Source: Tribonema minus (taxonomy: Eukaryota; Sar; Xanthophyceae; Tribonematales; Tribonemataceae). Taken from it: a stretch of 64,000 nt of DNA. The stretch is taken from positions 1,860,001 to 1,924,000 of the forward strand of contig JAFCMP010000223.1 in assembly GCA_017506865.1 (NCBI GenBank), in the 5' to 3' direction. Position 1 is the stretch's first letter. Every line of letters starts with the position of its first letter. Below the pieces are notes generated by a model, which was not told where the DNA came from, searched no databases, and saw nothing but the letters and a program-made list of their open reading frames with translations. The translations under genes were made by a program, and so were the position numbers. Positions 12,801 to 24,925 of the stretch are shown one piece after another.

Positions 12801-15800
12801 CACGACCGCGTCCGCCGCCTTTGCCCTGATCGCCTTGTTCGGGCTTGCTGTTCAAGCTGTCACCACCGACATTGCCGTCACCAGAGTCAGCAACGCCGTC
12901 AGTGCTGACAGGGGGCAAAGTGGCACGCAGTTGCTTCTTGGGTGGCGCTAATGGGTCGCGCAGTAACTCGTCGTCTGAGCTTGGATCACTCTCGTCCCCT
13001 GACAGCTGCTGTTTTGGTTGCGCTGCATGCACCGCGTCTGGCGCCACAACCTTGCTGGCTGAGGTTTGTTTGGTTTTCCCGCTTGACCGTGGGGGCGAAG
13101 ATGTCTGCTTGGCGTCAGAGTCATCCTGGTGACGCACAGGGCCATCTGCTTGTTCCTGTGCAGCTCCTTCCTGAGTGGCGCGCACTTTGCCAGATGGTTT
13201 CTGCGATGCTGTGGAAGCTTCAGGTGCGGCCTCAGGCACTGGTGAGTTTTGCGTAGAGTCCGCCTGCTGCTTGAGGGCCAGAGACCGTTTCTTGCGCTGC
13301 TGCAAGGTGAATGAGACGGTGGACGTACGAAGAACCTTAGCGAGCGCCGTATCAAAAACAGACGTGCATGACACACGCCTACATGCCTCAACAACTTGTG
13401 TAATTGTGCAGTGGGTGTATAGGTTTCCATTCAAGTGCAAACAAGCCCAGGTGATCAACATTGCACTTGCTGGAGGACGGCTCAATTTGGAATCACGCAA
13501 TGACACGGTTTTGAACCACTCCAGATCTCATTGACCTACGGCATCCCCTTGATCTGTGTAAATGAGAGCTCAACTACGACATGCAGTCATCACTGAAGGC
13601 ACTGCGGACTGTACCTACTGGTGGTGGTGTCTTTGGTATTGTGGCAAGTACCTGCATTTTTCAACCACTTTTTTAAACCTGCACCCAAATGCACCCGGTC
13701 AACGGCTGCGGTCAGACTGTACACAGGGTGCATAAACAGGTCTGCTCTTGCATGCAGGAAAACAACTGCATAAGATAACAAGCTCAGAATCTGACGCCCT
13801 TGTTGATGATTTGGCAGCGAGGTACAGAATACGATATTAACTGTGTGCTGTTGGAGCATATAGCAGTTGCAGTTGCACGCCCATTGTTTGCCGTTCAACA
13901 TACTTGACGGTCACAGCAGTTACACTTGACATGGAGAGACTTATTACATTCGCTTCTAGCAGCACAAGACTGGCGTCAGTCTTCTGCTGCATTGGTTGCC
14001 TTGGTGTGTACCTCTGGCGGTGTTCAGCAACAGGCTAGTAAGCAACAGCTCTCTACGTTGCATCCTTTGTGTAATACCCGATTTGTGTCAAGCCAGATTG
14101 AGCATGTTGGTTTGTACAGAGGGCCTTCAGTGACATCAAATTCAGAATGATGGTCAGCCTCGCAACGTCCTCATCATTAAAATATTATCTGCAGAACAGG
14201 GTACATAGGGGGTGATATCTGGAGCGTTTGCACCACAGAGTTGCTGCACCCATAAAATCAGCGGATGTTGCACTCGAAAGTGTTTTCTTAGACTTTTCTA
14301 TCACATCCTTGTTCAAGACCGGATGTAGTTGAAGCTGCATGCCTGCAACATGCTTGCAGGGAAGGCTTTGGCTCAAGGGGAGCAACAACAGTAGGATACC
14401 ACACATCTTTCTACAGTCATCCAGGATCATAGGACAGTGTAACAGGGTGGACACCACATGAGCTCAAGTTAAGCAACACATACCTGTGGAGGCTCTATGA
14501 TCTTTGCCATGGCCAGGGTCTTGGACCTGCGGGCAGCTGGATCGATGAATTGGAGTGCATTGCACATATCACAGCGTGTGCTGGCTGAGGGGTTGTGATA
14601 AGTGCACGTACGGCACTCCCATTGGCCTGGCTCAAGAGGAGCGCAGGCAGTGCCGTCGCCATTGTCCTCTCCGTCAGAATCAGCCTCTGCATTGGCTGCA
14701 AACAACCACATGAGAGGCACATTGACCCCCTGAGCAGCAGTATAATGAACTTCATGAAGGCTGGCTCGCACATGGTTGCTGATTTGTGGAGCTGCGGAGC
14801 ATGGGCGCTTGTCGAATACCTTCTCGGCTTTACAAAACAGCAGATCAATTCTGTGATCAATAGCCTACATTGTCAGATTGGACTGATGGACTGCTTCTGA
14901 TATTTTTTAAATAGTGTCAACTGTCATGAGCAAAAAGAATGAGGGTGTGTGCTGGTGTCCGTAGCGCCAGCACGAGCTGACAAGGTTATTGTGTGCACAC
15001 AGCCTTGAAGGCACCTGGAACATCTACGCCTGTCAGCTGGTAGATGCCATGTTGTAATGCTTGCGCGCAGCAGAAACACAGCCCCTGCAGGGGCCTTCAA
15101 TTCAGCAAACAGGCACACCTGTCCAACTTTGTTGTGGTAGAGCTGGCCAATTTCATAAAAAAAGACAGGTTTGTTTGCTCGCTGCAAGACCGAGCAGAAA
15201 CAAGCAGAAATGCACACCACTGCCGGTGCTTTTGAGTACACTGCATGTCGGTGTGCGCAGTGTAGCAATTTTATGCAATTGTGCCGACCATGAGTGCTGC
15301 TGTGCATGAGTGATGCAGTGATGCTCGGGGAAAGCAGCAAGAGGTCAACCTGATTGAATGCAACTTGTGTACTTCGAAGAAGTTGTAAACAGGGCACCCA
15401 CAACCAACTAGGGTAACAAGAGTACAAGTCACATGGTCAGAACTGAGAGCCCTCATGCTGAAATTTGTGCACACAAACATGTGCTGCTGAAATCATTGCA
15501 AGAGACAGCGTTGATGATCACTCTGCTGCAGCTGCACCTCTGCTTCCGGTGGAACAATACTTCAAGGGTATAATCCGAGGTATAATTTTTGGCCACATAG
15601 ATGACCAGAAACTCCAGCTGTACTGTTTATGGCCCACATCATTGATGAAGTTGACACTTTGCAAAGCACATTCTATCGTGCTGCAGTCGCATTCCTGATG
15701 TGGAACCATTGATGTGCAAACTTTGGTGCCGAGTATTTTCGCCAGCATGTCCGCGGTGCTGCACTGATTCAAGAAGAAAAAATGCTGTTCTGCCGCTATG

Positions 15801-18800
15801 TATCCCCAGCAATAATTTATTGCGTGCATGTGGTTGTGTTCGAAATGGCTGGGTCTGCACTGTTGATTAACCCCACTGGTGATTTCATTGAGGACGCTGG
15901 AGGGATATGGTAGAATCGGCTGCAACATGCAGCTCCTCAGTGCAGACTCGCTCTTTCTGACTGCCCCATGTACGCCAAAGTATGCACCATTAGTACATAC
16001 TTTGAAGCACCGTACTTCAAAAGGTAGGATTTGTTCAAGTTTACACAACACTGTGTTGCTTTGTCGTGGCCGGTCATGGACCCACAGCAATCCTGCCGGT
16101 TTGGCAACTGAAGCATACCATTGAAGATCTGCTATCGAGTGCCGCCGCTGCTGTACCGTTTACACCAACAACTGACCTGAGCCTTCCGCAGCCATTGCAT
16201 GGTTGCCATCAGCTGCTGGTTCGTCCACTTCCATCTCCGTCGGGTGAGGCTCAGCTGGCACATGACCTAAGTCTGGCTCAGCGTCTGTCCGCGAGTCCTG
16301 CCCGCTGGTGGCATTGCTGCTTGCATCGCCATCTTTCATTGCACTTCCTCCATGCTGCAGCTCGTGCGCAGCCTCTGGGCCTGCTATCCCCACCAGCTCG
16401 GCCAGGCCACGTGGTGCTGCACCATTAGGTTGCGAAGTTGGCGCCATCGCTGAGGGGCTTTGTTGAGCACTGTCGCGGGCAGCACCTGAAGGTGACTGTG
16501 GCTGCGGCTGTGGCGTGCCATGCCAACGGTCGACTCCACACTGACTACACTGAGATGTCTGTGGTCCTTGGATGACATTGCAGCCGCAGCGCCAGGGCAC
16601 ATAGCCACCACATGGCGGAGCGTGGGCCTTGCTTTCCTGGCAGCATGACAAAGCGGACAGAGACCCGGAGAGCCGCAGCTTCTGGCCATGAGCGACTGAA
16701 CATATAAACATGAGAGCGATTGATAAAGGATGCCGCACAATGCCTGACATTGTTTCCTTGTGCGACACTGCCAGTGTAGTCATTGGTTTGCTTCATGGAA
16801 GTTCATGCATCGCGGCACTAAACTGCAAGAACTGCCGACACGGGCACCCAAGGCTTGCCAGCACAAGCAGGCTGAATTGCACGTCTCACTTGACTGGGTC
16901 AGCCAGGGCCAGCTAAGACAGTACACACAAACTGGGGTGTACTGAGAAGTCCTGCACCAAGGCAATGCTGCATACCACCAGGCATATAATCTAAGATCAA
17001 GTACAATTAGTACCTCAGCGTAATGAATGATCAACACAAACCCTGTCGTCAGTGTGCCAGCCTTCAAGATATGTGTGCCACTGGTAGCATTCAGCATAGC
17101 ATATCAGCTCGTGATACATCTTCGAGGTCGATCATGCACGGGACATCATAACCAGCCGGTGTCAATTGTGCTCACGAGTGTCATGTACATACCAGGTCCG
17201 CGTTGACTTATCAGCCTAGACGGCCATGAAGTACACAGATGGGTGATGAGAGATGTGATGGTTAAGAAACCAACCTCGGCACCACGACCAGTCTTCTTGC
17301 GACCACTACGCTTCTGCTCTGCCACGGCTGCGACGGCGTTGTCTGCGTGCTTCCTTTGCTTGTCCGAAGCTGCAGAGTCCTGGCCCCCTGCATGGACTGC
17401 GCCAGCACCATCGCTACCTGCAGCGTCGTGTACAGATGCACAACAGGCAGGCAAATGATAGTTGGTCAATGCTGCTAGACCAGACCATCACGGAGCTTTC
17501 ACCCTAAGCCCAGTACTTAATAATTTGGTTGGCATGGCACACAAAGAGGCACCACATGACAACGTCCTGGCCAGTTGTTGGTGGACCATGACACATATCG
17601 TTGATGGCAGCATATCGATGCGTTGCTGGTACACTGGACATGCAAGTCCTGCTCTAATCAGCGGCACATAAACCTCAAACATCATGAAACACAACTATGG
17701 CACACCTGTGCTGGTATTTGTGACCGCAGAGGTGCACAGCATCAGTGTGTGGCTGCCGAACGTCACTGTTTCGCCCCCTCTCAACACCCACCAACCCCTT
17801 GAGCTGTGACAGGAGCAAGCACGGTATCAACGCGTGAGAGGTGGTGTTGATGAAAGATTTTGCATCTACATCACATATGTGTATGACATTGTGCCTCTCA
17901 AAATGAAGAAAGTGCTGCCAAAGGCCTCACATATCATTGTTGGACGGCTTACATACTTCTGCTTCTGAAGTATATGTCACGTCAGCACTGCATTAGAAAA
18001 ATCGCGCGCGCACAACATGGCACAGAGCACATCGAGTGCATTCCTCATCTAACACAGACTTCTTGTCTACCAGCACGCCAAGATTATTGCATCATTGCAT
18101 CGGTCCTGAAGGAAAAATACGTTCATGCTGTGCAGGGCACCAACTGGACGTGACTTGCCTGAGGGGTACTACTTTGCCGCCCTTCTTCACAGTAACATGC
18201 GCATCATCCATTGGCCGCAGCGAGTAACACCCCAAGGACATGTTTGCAGATACAGTCGCCAGCTTGCGGTCGCTGGGTGCGCCAGGTGTAGAACCTGTCA
18301 GCGACGTTCAAGGCAACCAGCACAGCAAGCAGCCATGCACACAATTACTTGAAAGTCTCTCCTGTTGTTGGTGCACCTTCAGAACTCAACACATCAGAAA
18401 CCGCACAGCATCACCTTACATCAAGCTCTTGCTATGACCAGGGCTACATGACAACAAGTACATGATGCACTTCAGACATGCAGATCACGACACCAATTTG
18501 TACTTTTATTATATTCCACTTGTGGCTGTGGAAATGCCAATTTGTACTTCTGTAAAGGTATCTGCGGCTTGACAAAGCATGACTGCACTGATCGCTCCCT
18601 AGATCAGCACGCGCCACATTTTTAGTACTTCACAGGCAATCCATGAGTCACCTGCAGCCGGAGGGAGCTGGATATCGAAGCGCTTGCCGCTGCACGATTC
18701 GCCCACATCGTTGCCTCCAGACAGAATTGGATACCTCCTGTTTGATGTGCTCTGCGTTGCGGGAGCACAGTGATAAGAAAAAGCGGGAAAGAACAGTAAA

Positions 18801-19202
18801 CAACAATGTGTTAAGCAGTAATGAGTTCAGGGAGCGACCATGTGTCCCGCGATAGCCTAAGCATGAAAAAGCCTTGTTGTGTCACACACGACTTGGTGCT
18901 GTCACAAGTCACGAAGCCGAACCGACTTGTGGTGATGGGCAACAAATTTACCTCTTGAAACCACGCTGGCGGCATGCTTCACGAAAGTTAGTCGCTCTCT
19001 GAGCCTGTCTCTCTTTGGCGAACGAATTAAAGTTCAACTTGAAGAAGTCACGAATAAATCGCCGAAGTCAGACTGAGTCTAGATCGCAGCGGCAGCAGCA
19101 GCAGCAGCAGCAACTCCAGACCCCCACACCTTGGCGGGGCGCTGCAAGAGCAGCAGGCCTCTCTTCTGGCGCCTTGTCAGGCTCAGCAGGTGAGGAAAAC
19201 AT
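9898..19202 (-). CDS. Multi-exon nuclear protein with RanBP2-type zinc fingers, RGG tract and SIM-like motifs
   Basis: I do not recognise the whole protein. Exons on the minus strand, 5' to 3': 19202 to 18952 (interrupted, see finding), 18737-18652, 18294-18121, 17417-17275, 16695-16177, 15181-15119, 14695-14484, 13299-12502, 11779-11637, 10319-9898. The first three visible joins agree in phase. Early exons encode an ordered region containing LNFNSFAKERQAQR, YPILSGGNDVGESC and CYSLRPMDDAHVTVKKGG. Exon 16695-16177 has a zinc-finger-like WRCGCN..CSQCG. Exon 14695-14484 has a clear RanBP2/NZF finger, WECRTCTYHNPSASTRCDMC. Exon 13299-12502 is low complexity with about ten RGG/RGRGG repeats, then the acidic LILTDDD. 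The last exon has VAVVNNDSDSDDD and ends VVNLCSDSP. Hydrophobic-plus-acidic motifs of this kind resemble SUMO-interaction motifs, and NZF fingers often bind ubiquitin or RNA. A nuclear ubiquitin/SUMO-linked role is inference. Some exons may be missing and the start is tentative. Confidence 0.7.
12502..13299 (-). CDS. Exon encoding disordered RGG-rich and SIM-like region
   Basis: The exon starts after TTGCAG with QRKKRSLALKQQ and probably ends at a GTGCGT donor at 12501. It encodes a Ser/Gln/Pro-rich disordered region, an acidic patch (GDESDPSSDDELL), then an arginine-glycine tract of about 40 residues (positions near 12735-12850). A ProArg-rich stretch and ALILTDDDADDSADD follow. RGG tracts commonly bind RNA or G-quadruplexes. 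The antisense reading frames here are Ala/Thr/Arg-rich shadows. Confidence 0.75.
14484..14695 (-). CDS. Exon encoding the RanBP2/NZF zinc finger
   Basis: This exon of the minus-strand gene is bounded by a TTTGCAG acceptor and a CAG/GTATGT donor. The finger has the family spacing: W-x-C-x2-C, ten residues, then C-x2-C. The Thr and the C-terminal Met-Cys of the family are also present (RTCTYHNPSASTRCDMCNAL). It follows an acidic stretch (NAEADSDGEDNGDG) and is followed by a basic stretch (ARRSKTLAMAK). Confidence 0.88.
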
Positions 19203-22200
19203 GAGACGCGTGTGACATTTCTATCCGCACTGGGTGGATGAGAAGCTGACAACGTGTGTGGAAGCATTGGTGTTGTCGGGCTGATGCGGTGCTCGTTGCA
19301 ATCTCGTCGGTACTTAACATGTGCAAGCCTCATGGAAGCAGGTAGGGTTAGTACTCAAAAACGAGGGAGTGAAGTCACTGCAAATCCTCTTATTGTGATG
19401 GTGTGTCCTGCCAAAAGTCTGTTGTCACTCTCTCTTGCCTGTGCCATGTACTACATGTAGAGCATGCCTGCATGTTGCTGGTTGACCTACAAACCGTTAA
19501 TTCGTGGTGTGCTCTTGTTGAGTACTTCGTCTTTCCCTTTGCTGCTGCAGTCATGGTTCATGCGAGCAAGCAGAGTTAGGTCATCTGCACGACAACGGAG
19601 ATTCTCTTCATCAGTGATGGTCAATGCGACTTTAAGACGCTGACAATGGCACCCTTCCATGTCTGCGCTCTTGCAGTCATGGGCGCAAGCGCTGGCCGCA
19701 TGGCTGACTGGCGCCGCCAACTGGATAGCATTTTGGAGTCAAAGAGGGGGGACCTGACTGATGCTGGCGTATAAAGGATGTGGAGCCAGATGACGTGCGA
19801 GCGGCTCTTGTGAAGCAGGGCATTACCAGTCAAGCGCAGAGCGACTCTTGCACGGTGAAAGAAATGACAAATGCCGGCATCCCACTGATGGTGGTGAAAG
19901 CGTTGAAGGGCTCAGGTGCGGGAAGAGGAACACAAATGCGTACACTGCAATGGCTGCTGATGGAATGTGCATAGTTATAACATCACGGTAACAGGTTTTT
20001 CAGCCCCCCTCTGTCATGATTGACTTGAAGCACATCCTGGGCACAGGTTTAGTCTATTTGCATTGCACTTTGTGAGTAGCTTGCTATAATCTGGGACCTC
20101 GTAGCTTTCTCAGACCAGCACCATTTTGCAAGCTAACGCACCAGCTGTGCACAATTTGTAGCTGCCTTGTGCACCTGCTCGTCACACAAAAAAAAATCTC
20201 GCGCAGTGCTGCTGACTCTGGACAACAGTGTACTGGCTGACGCTCGCCTTGCAGGTCATGGCCTTTCTGGCTGGTTTAGTGGTGCCTGTCATCGAGTAGG
20301 TTCACAGCATTCAAGGTCCCACCCCTACTTACATCTCTGCCAAGCCTGAGTGCCCAGTGGTGCACGGCGCCCATGAATGGCAAGGAAGCCTTGACTGACG
20401 TGATAACATGTCAGGAACACGCGAATAGGTTTCAACCAGTCTGGCAGCCATGGATGTGAAGAGAGTAGAAAGTGCCGGTTCAGCTGCCGCCGTCAGCACC
20501 CCATTCACCAAAAAGAACGGCGCAAGCAGCAGTGGTGGTGTTGCTGGTAAGCCGGAATGTAACCTCCTCAACAGGGCTCAGCAGCCCGCCGCGTGTAATG
20601 ATGTGGGAAGCACAGATATAGCAATTCATCCATAGATTCATGACCAAGACACGTGTCCATTATGTCCGTCATCCTGAGCACTGCACACTTGCAGTGCGTC
20701 TCCTTTCTAAATCACACCTCTTGCACCACGGGAACGAAGAGTCTGTGTCATCGTCTGCCTGTCTTGGTGTGGAGCGCACGCATCTCGTCTGCGCCAAGGT
20801 GTAGGGCATGACATCAGCAGTACACACTGCAGCAACCAGTGCTGTATGCTTGATCTTTGGAGCTCAGTAAAATATGTCCTCTACACCTTTGCTGTTGCAT
20901 GGCATGATATGTTTTTGAAATCATCAAGAAATAAAACTTCGAAACATTGTGGCACAACAGCTTTTTCACAAAGTCAGAGCCAAGAAATTACGACATGTGA
21001 CAGGCACAAAATCTGCACAACACCTGGCCAGGTGCAAGTGTATACATAGCCCCAGAGCCATGATTGTGCAGCCCAAGTTGAGTTGTCTGTCATGCAATAG
21101 AGTTCGATTTTGTGAATGAAAGTGAGATACAGCGACTCCATTTTTACAACAACATATGTTTGTATTTTACCTGGTGGACACACAGTGCTATGTATAATAT
21201 GGCACGTGCTTGAGATCAACAAACCGCTCTTAACTCACAACCCGTGAGGTTTTGAGGTTTGCTGTGTACTGTGGACAGACTGTTCATTGCTGAGCTCACC
21301 AGTGTGAACAGCTTTGTGTGTTGGGTGCACGTCTGATCAACGCTGTTCGGGCTGCCTGTACCTACCTTAGCAATAAGACAGCATGTACAGATGCGTTGTC
21401 AGCATGCAACATAATTTCTGCCAGCGCATGCCATTGCCTGATGGCTGACAGCTTTGGCAAATATTTGCAAAGGCTGCGCTGCACACAAAGTGATGCTCAT
21501 AATCAGCAAACTGCCAGCGCATTGTGCACGCCAGCCTTTACTCTGTTCTAGTGGCTATATCTTTAGTGGTCGGTTTGTGCCATCAACAATCATCCCTTAC
21601 TTCAGCTACTAGATGCTTGAGTCATGCACTCAATCTTTGCTACGTAAGCACACATGGTGGCCAACTGTCAGTAAGCGTAACGATGTGAAGCAGCGACAGG
21701 GCTGCCAGCATCCCTTCTGTGTTGACACGCATCAACCTGACATGTGTCTGCCATTGAGGATTGAGGGTAGCATGGTGCAAAGCCTGCTGCACTCTGGTGT
21801 GTAACGATACTGATGTGCGGGGGGGACAGCACCTTACAACATGGCTACTGACACCATGCAGAGGCCCATAGCCATTCAGCCTTTCAAATTGTACTCTGAA
21901 ATGTTGCGGCAGGCCCACTCGAGTCACGAACGATTTGGCAGGAGTGATATTCTGATTATTGCTGACGTAGCTGACTCCAGCCGCCTGACTTCAAGCATTT
22001 GCTGTCTGCATCAGAGTAAAGTTAGGAGGGTTGTTCATTTTGCAATCATCTGCGCAAACTTTTTTTGCGCATACTTTTCAAAAATCTGCGTGTACTTTTC
22101 AAGAACAGTCCCTACACAGCCATTTTGGTGATTGGTAGCATTCGCAGCACTCTCCTGTTGCAGTGTTCTGGATGGCATATCTGTGAGTCCGCGCTTCCAT

Positions 22201-22428
22201 GCGCTCGTGAACTTTATTGCTGTTGTGCGCTGCCGTGACATTCAGCAGTCAGAACAGCTTTGGCCAATCATACTATATCGCTCAACGTGAAACCATGTCA
22301 CTGTGATGTACATTGAGCAACGCGCTCGTTCAAGACTTTATAGTACTGTATTGTTGCATACAGCTCAGCAGCTTCATCAAAGTGCAAGCATGCTGATCTC
22401 ACTGAATCTTTCTTATCTGCTGCAACAG
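19203..22428. other. Mostly unassigned; possible first exon at 20450-20546 (+)
   Basis: No recognised protein is seen. At 20450 an ATG opens a 97-base reading frame (MDVKRVESAGSAAAVS) that ends at a strong GTAAGC donor. It could be the first exon of a gene, but its phase does not join directly to the eS30 exon downstream. A reading frame at about 19760-19974 (wording such as VEPDDVRAALVKQG) looks protein-like but has no clear borders. I could not find the exon encoding the eS30 N-terminus here. Confidence 0.4.
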
Positions 22429-22566
22429 GTCGACAAGCAGGAGAAGAAGAAGGACCCTCGTGGGCGCGCCAAGAAGCGCATGCAGTACAACCGGCGCTTT
22501 GTCAATGTTGTGACTGGCGTTGGCGGGAAGAAGCTTGGCCCGAACTCAAACGCAGCCAAGGTTTAA
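22429..22566 (+). CDS. RPS30: 40S ribosomal protein eS30 (RPS30/FAU), last exon
   Basis: eS30 is a small basic protein of the cytosolic 40S subunit. The exon follows a CTGCAACAG acceptor and encodes 45 residues: [20 protein letters not shown], then [15 protein letters not shown] and GPNSNAAKV, ending in TAA. This matches the C-terminal two thirds of eS30 across eukaryotes, including the invariant [15 protein letters not shown] block. The missing N-terminal part (about 18-20 residues, normally KVHGSLARAGKVRGQTPK) must come from an upstream exon that I could not identify in the preceding few kilobases. The codons are GC-rich, as expected for a highly expressed gene. It may be intact with a distant first exon or a partial copy. 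Confidence 0.9.
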   Translation, partial: VDKQEKKKDPRGRAKKRMQYNRRFVNVVTGVGGKKLGPNSNAAKV

Positions 22567-23374
22567 GCACCCGTTGCTGCGCTGAGTCACTGCTAGCCAC
22601 AGTACCGCTTGCCGCCGTGTGCCATGCGATGCATTGCCCCTTAGGGCATGTACTGCCGCCGCAGTGGCACCCGCCTGCTTCTGCATAAATGCCACCCAGT
22701 TGATCCTGGTACTGTGCATCTGTGTCCGTCTGTCTTTGCGCCATGAGCTCATTCAACTTCTTGTTGCTCTTCATGCGGCATGTGCAGCAAGCCTGTGTGT
22801 ATCATGGTAAGACTTGCCTACACCAGCTCACCTGCCACCCATATGCCGGGACCATCTCCCATCTCTCAGGAGCAACTGACATGCACAAAGTGTTGACACA
22901 CATGATTTTTTCACCATTGAGGCGGTACTTTACTTGCTGCCGCCTTCAAACTATTACCATCAGGATGGTGCTGTGACAATTTAGTTGTTTCCACAGCAGT
23001 CATCGCGCGCTGAGCACATGAAAGCGTCTGGTGTGGCACGTGATGTTCTTTGTGCATGCAACAGCTACAGCCAAGCAGGCCGCTTCTGAACATGACATCA
23101 AGTGCAGCATGTAGCCAGAGCAGTCCAGCACGGCTCAACTGGCACTAGAACCATGAAAGGCAAAATAAGCTTTCGTGGCACACCTCATTTTACAAGATGA
23201 CGACGCTGCAGGCAACCTTGTTGCAGACTGGGAAGCAAGCTGCACAAGCATACAACTTCATTATGGTTGGACTGATCATGATCAGATGTATGCAGAGATG
23301 AGGAACTTCAAGGTTCCGGATCAACGGCGTATGCGATGTAGAGAGTCGGGGACGGAGGGGTGAGGGGGATGGAC

Positions 23375-23555
23375 GAGAGCTTGGTGGGGGGAAGATACCA
23401 CTTTTGAATTGAACAATGCTGCTGAGGAGAAAAATTGGCAGTACGCATTGAAACACTTTCAAGTCTTCAAAGATGCATGTAGATTCTGGTAGCAAGCTGG
23501 ACATCTTTCATCTGGGTTTCTTCGCACTCTGCGAGTAACAATATCTACAAAGTAT
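23375..23555 (+). repeat. Dispersed SINE-like repeat, copy A
   Basis: This shares with copies at 27895-28065 and 54903-55051 an ordered set of blocks: a GGGGGGA.GAGAT.CC start, ATTGA.A.ACTTTCA, AGATTCTGGTAGCAAGC (copies A and B), and a TCTGCGAG end followed by an A-rich stretch. Identity is moderate, so the copies are old. Confidence 0.65.
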
Positions 23556-24750
23556 CGACTGGGTTGTGAAATTGGAGATTCCAGACTAAAATGCTCAGCC
23601 ATTGAAGTAAAAGAGGATGGAGAGCACACCATGCCGTTGACACTACAGACTGCCCAAACCACTTGATCACTGCGTGTGCTGCTGCAGAGAGGCACTTGCC
23701 AGTGGCTGGAGGAACAAGTATTTCATGGGGGAGGTCAAACGAAAGCTGAGTACACTACGAACGGCTGGGCGATTTTTGTCAAGGCAATGACAATGCACCC
23801 AGCGCCCTGCTCAGGCGGGGGGAAGGCAATGTGTTGCAAAGGGCCGGGCTTGCTAAGCGTCAGGTCCTCACTGAGCTGTGTGTGTTGTTGGCACGAGCGC
23901 TGGCGGAGCGCATCATGGCGCACACATGTGGAGTGCGGATGCTGATTATTGCTTTGTGGCAACGCCGGTGTCCAGGCTCTTTGTACGCAGTGCAGACTGC
24001 ATAGGACAGAGCCTAAGCATGCACAGGATGCCTTGCCTTGCATTCACAATTAAAAGTACCCAAGTACACAGCTGTGGGAAGACATGAATTCAAGCTGTAC
24101 CCCCCTCTTTACTGGCCAGTTACTGCTTGATAAAGTCACATTGTAAGGTGGTGTCACGTTTCATGCATTGCATCACGAACTGTCATGTGGTTCCGTGGTC
24201 TGTGGGGCAGCTCTATGACCCAACAGCTGACCTCTTTTGATAGGGTATAGTATGATGGCTCAAGTCCCCTGCTAAGCAATTGTTGAAGTTATGTGCAGAA
24301 TAATGCGTCCAATGTTGAGCATTACCTTTTGAAGGCGAAATTTTGGTCAGGTATCACAACCTGCAAGCTTAGGCACAAGGCTAGAGGTCACTACTGAATC
24401 TGGTACCTAGACACTCAGTTTACCTCCGGACACCATGTGAGCTACCTGTAACCAACATCACTTCATTGCAGTAAGCAGGCCACGTCGGCAACATACAAGT
24501 GAGCAGAGTGCACTTACTTTAAAGGCGCAAGTTTTGGTGGGAGACAAAGTGTCGTCGATGAGAGAATGAGAAGTCGGTGACATGTGTTGCCCATGTACCT
24601 GAAGCAATGTGTGCAGCGGCAGTAACACAGCCGTAGTCCTGGCCGGACGCAGTGGCTGCAGAGCCAATGATGCCACCACAAGCTTTCACTATAAATTGTG
24701 TCCAGCTAACATTATGAAAAAGGGGGAAAATAAACTATGCACTGTTGCAT

Positions 24751-24925
24751 GCAAGAGGCACTTCTTGGTGGCGAGGATGGTGTATAGATACACCAGTGTG
24801 TGTGCACCCGTGGTGCTGCATGAAAAACATTGACTTGAGCAAGAACACATTGTTGCACAGTTGCAAGAGGCACTTCTTGGTGATACGGGTGGTGTATAAA
24901 TACACCAGTGTGTGTGTGCGCGTGC
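24751..24925. repeat. 112-bp tandem duplication
   Basis: The block GCAAGAGGCACTTCTTGGTG followed by GGTGTATA.ATACACCAGTGT occurs at 24751 and again at 24863. The intervening parts are diverged. The core GTGTATAAATACAC is nearly palindromic. Confidence 0.8.

Noticed and set aside
12625-12951. Plus-strand Ser/Thr/Ala-rich frame opposite the RGG tract
   Set aside because: It is the antisense shadow of the minus-strand RGG exon, which has clear splice borders and coherent acidic and SIM-like motifs.
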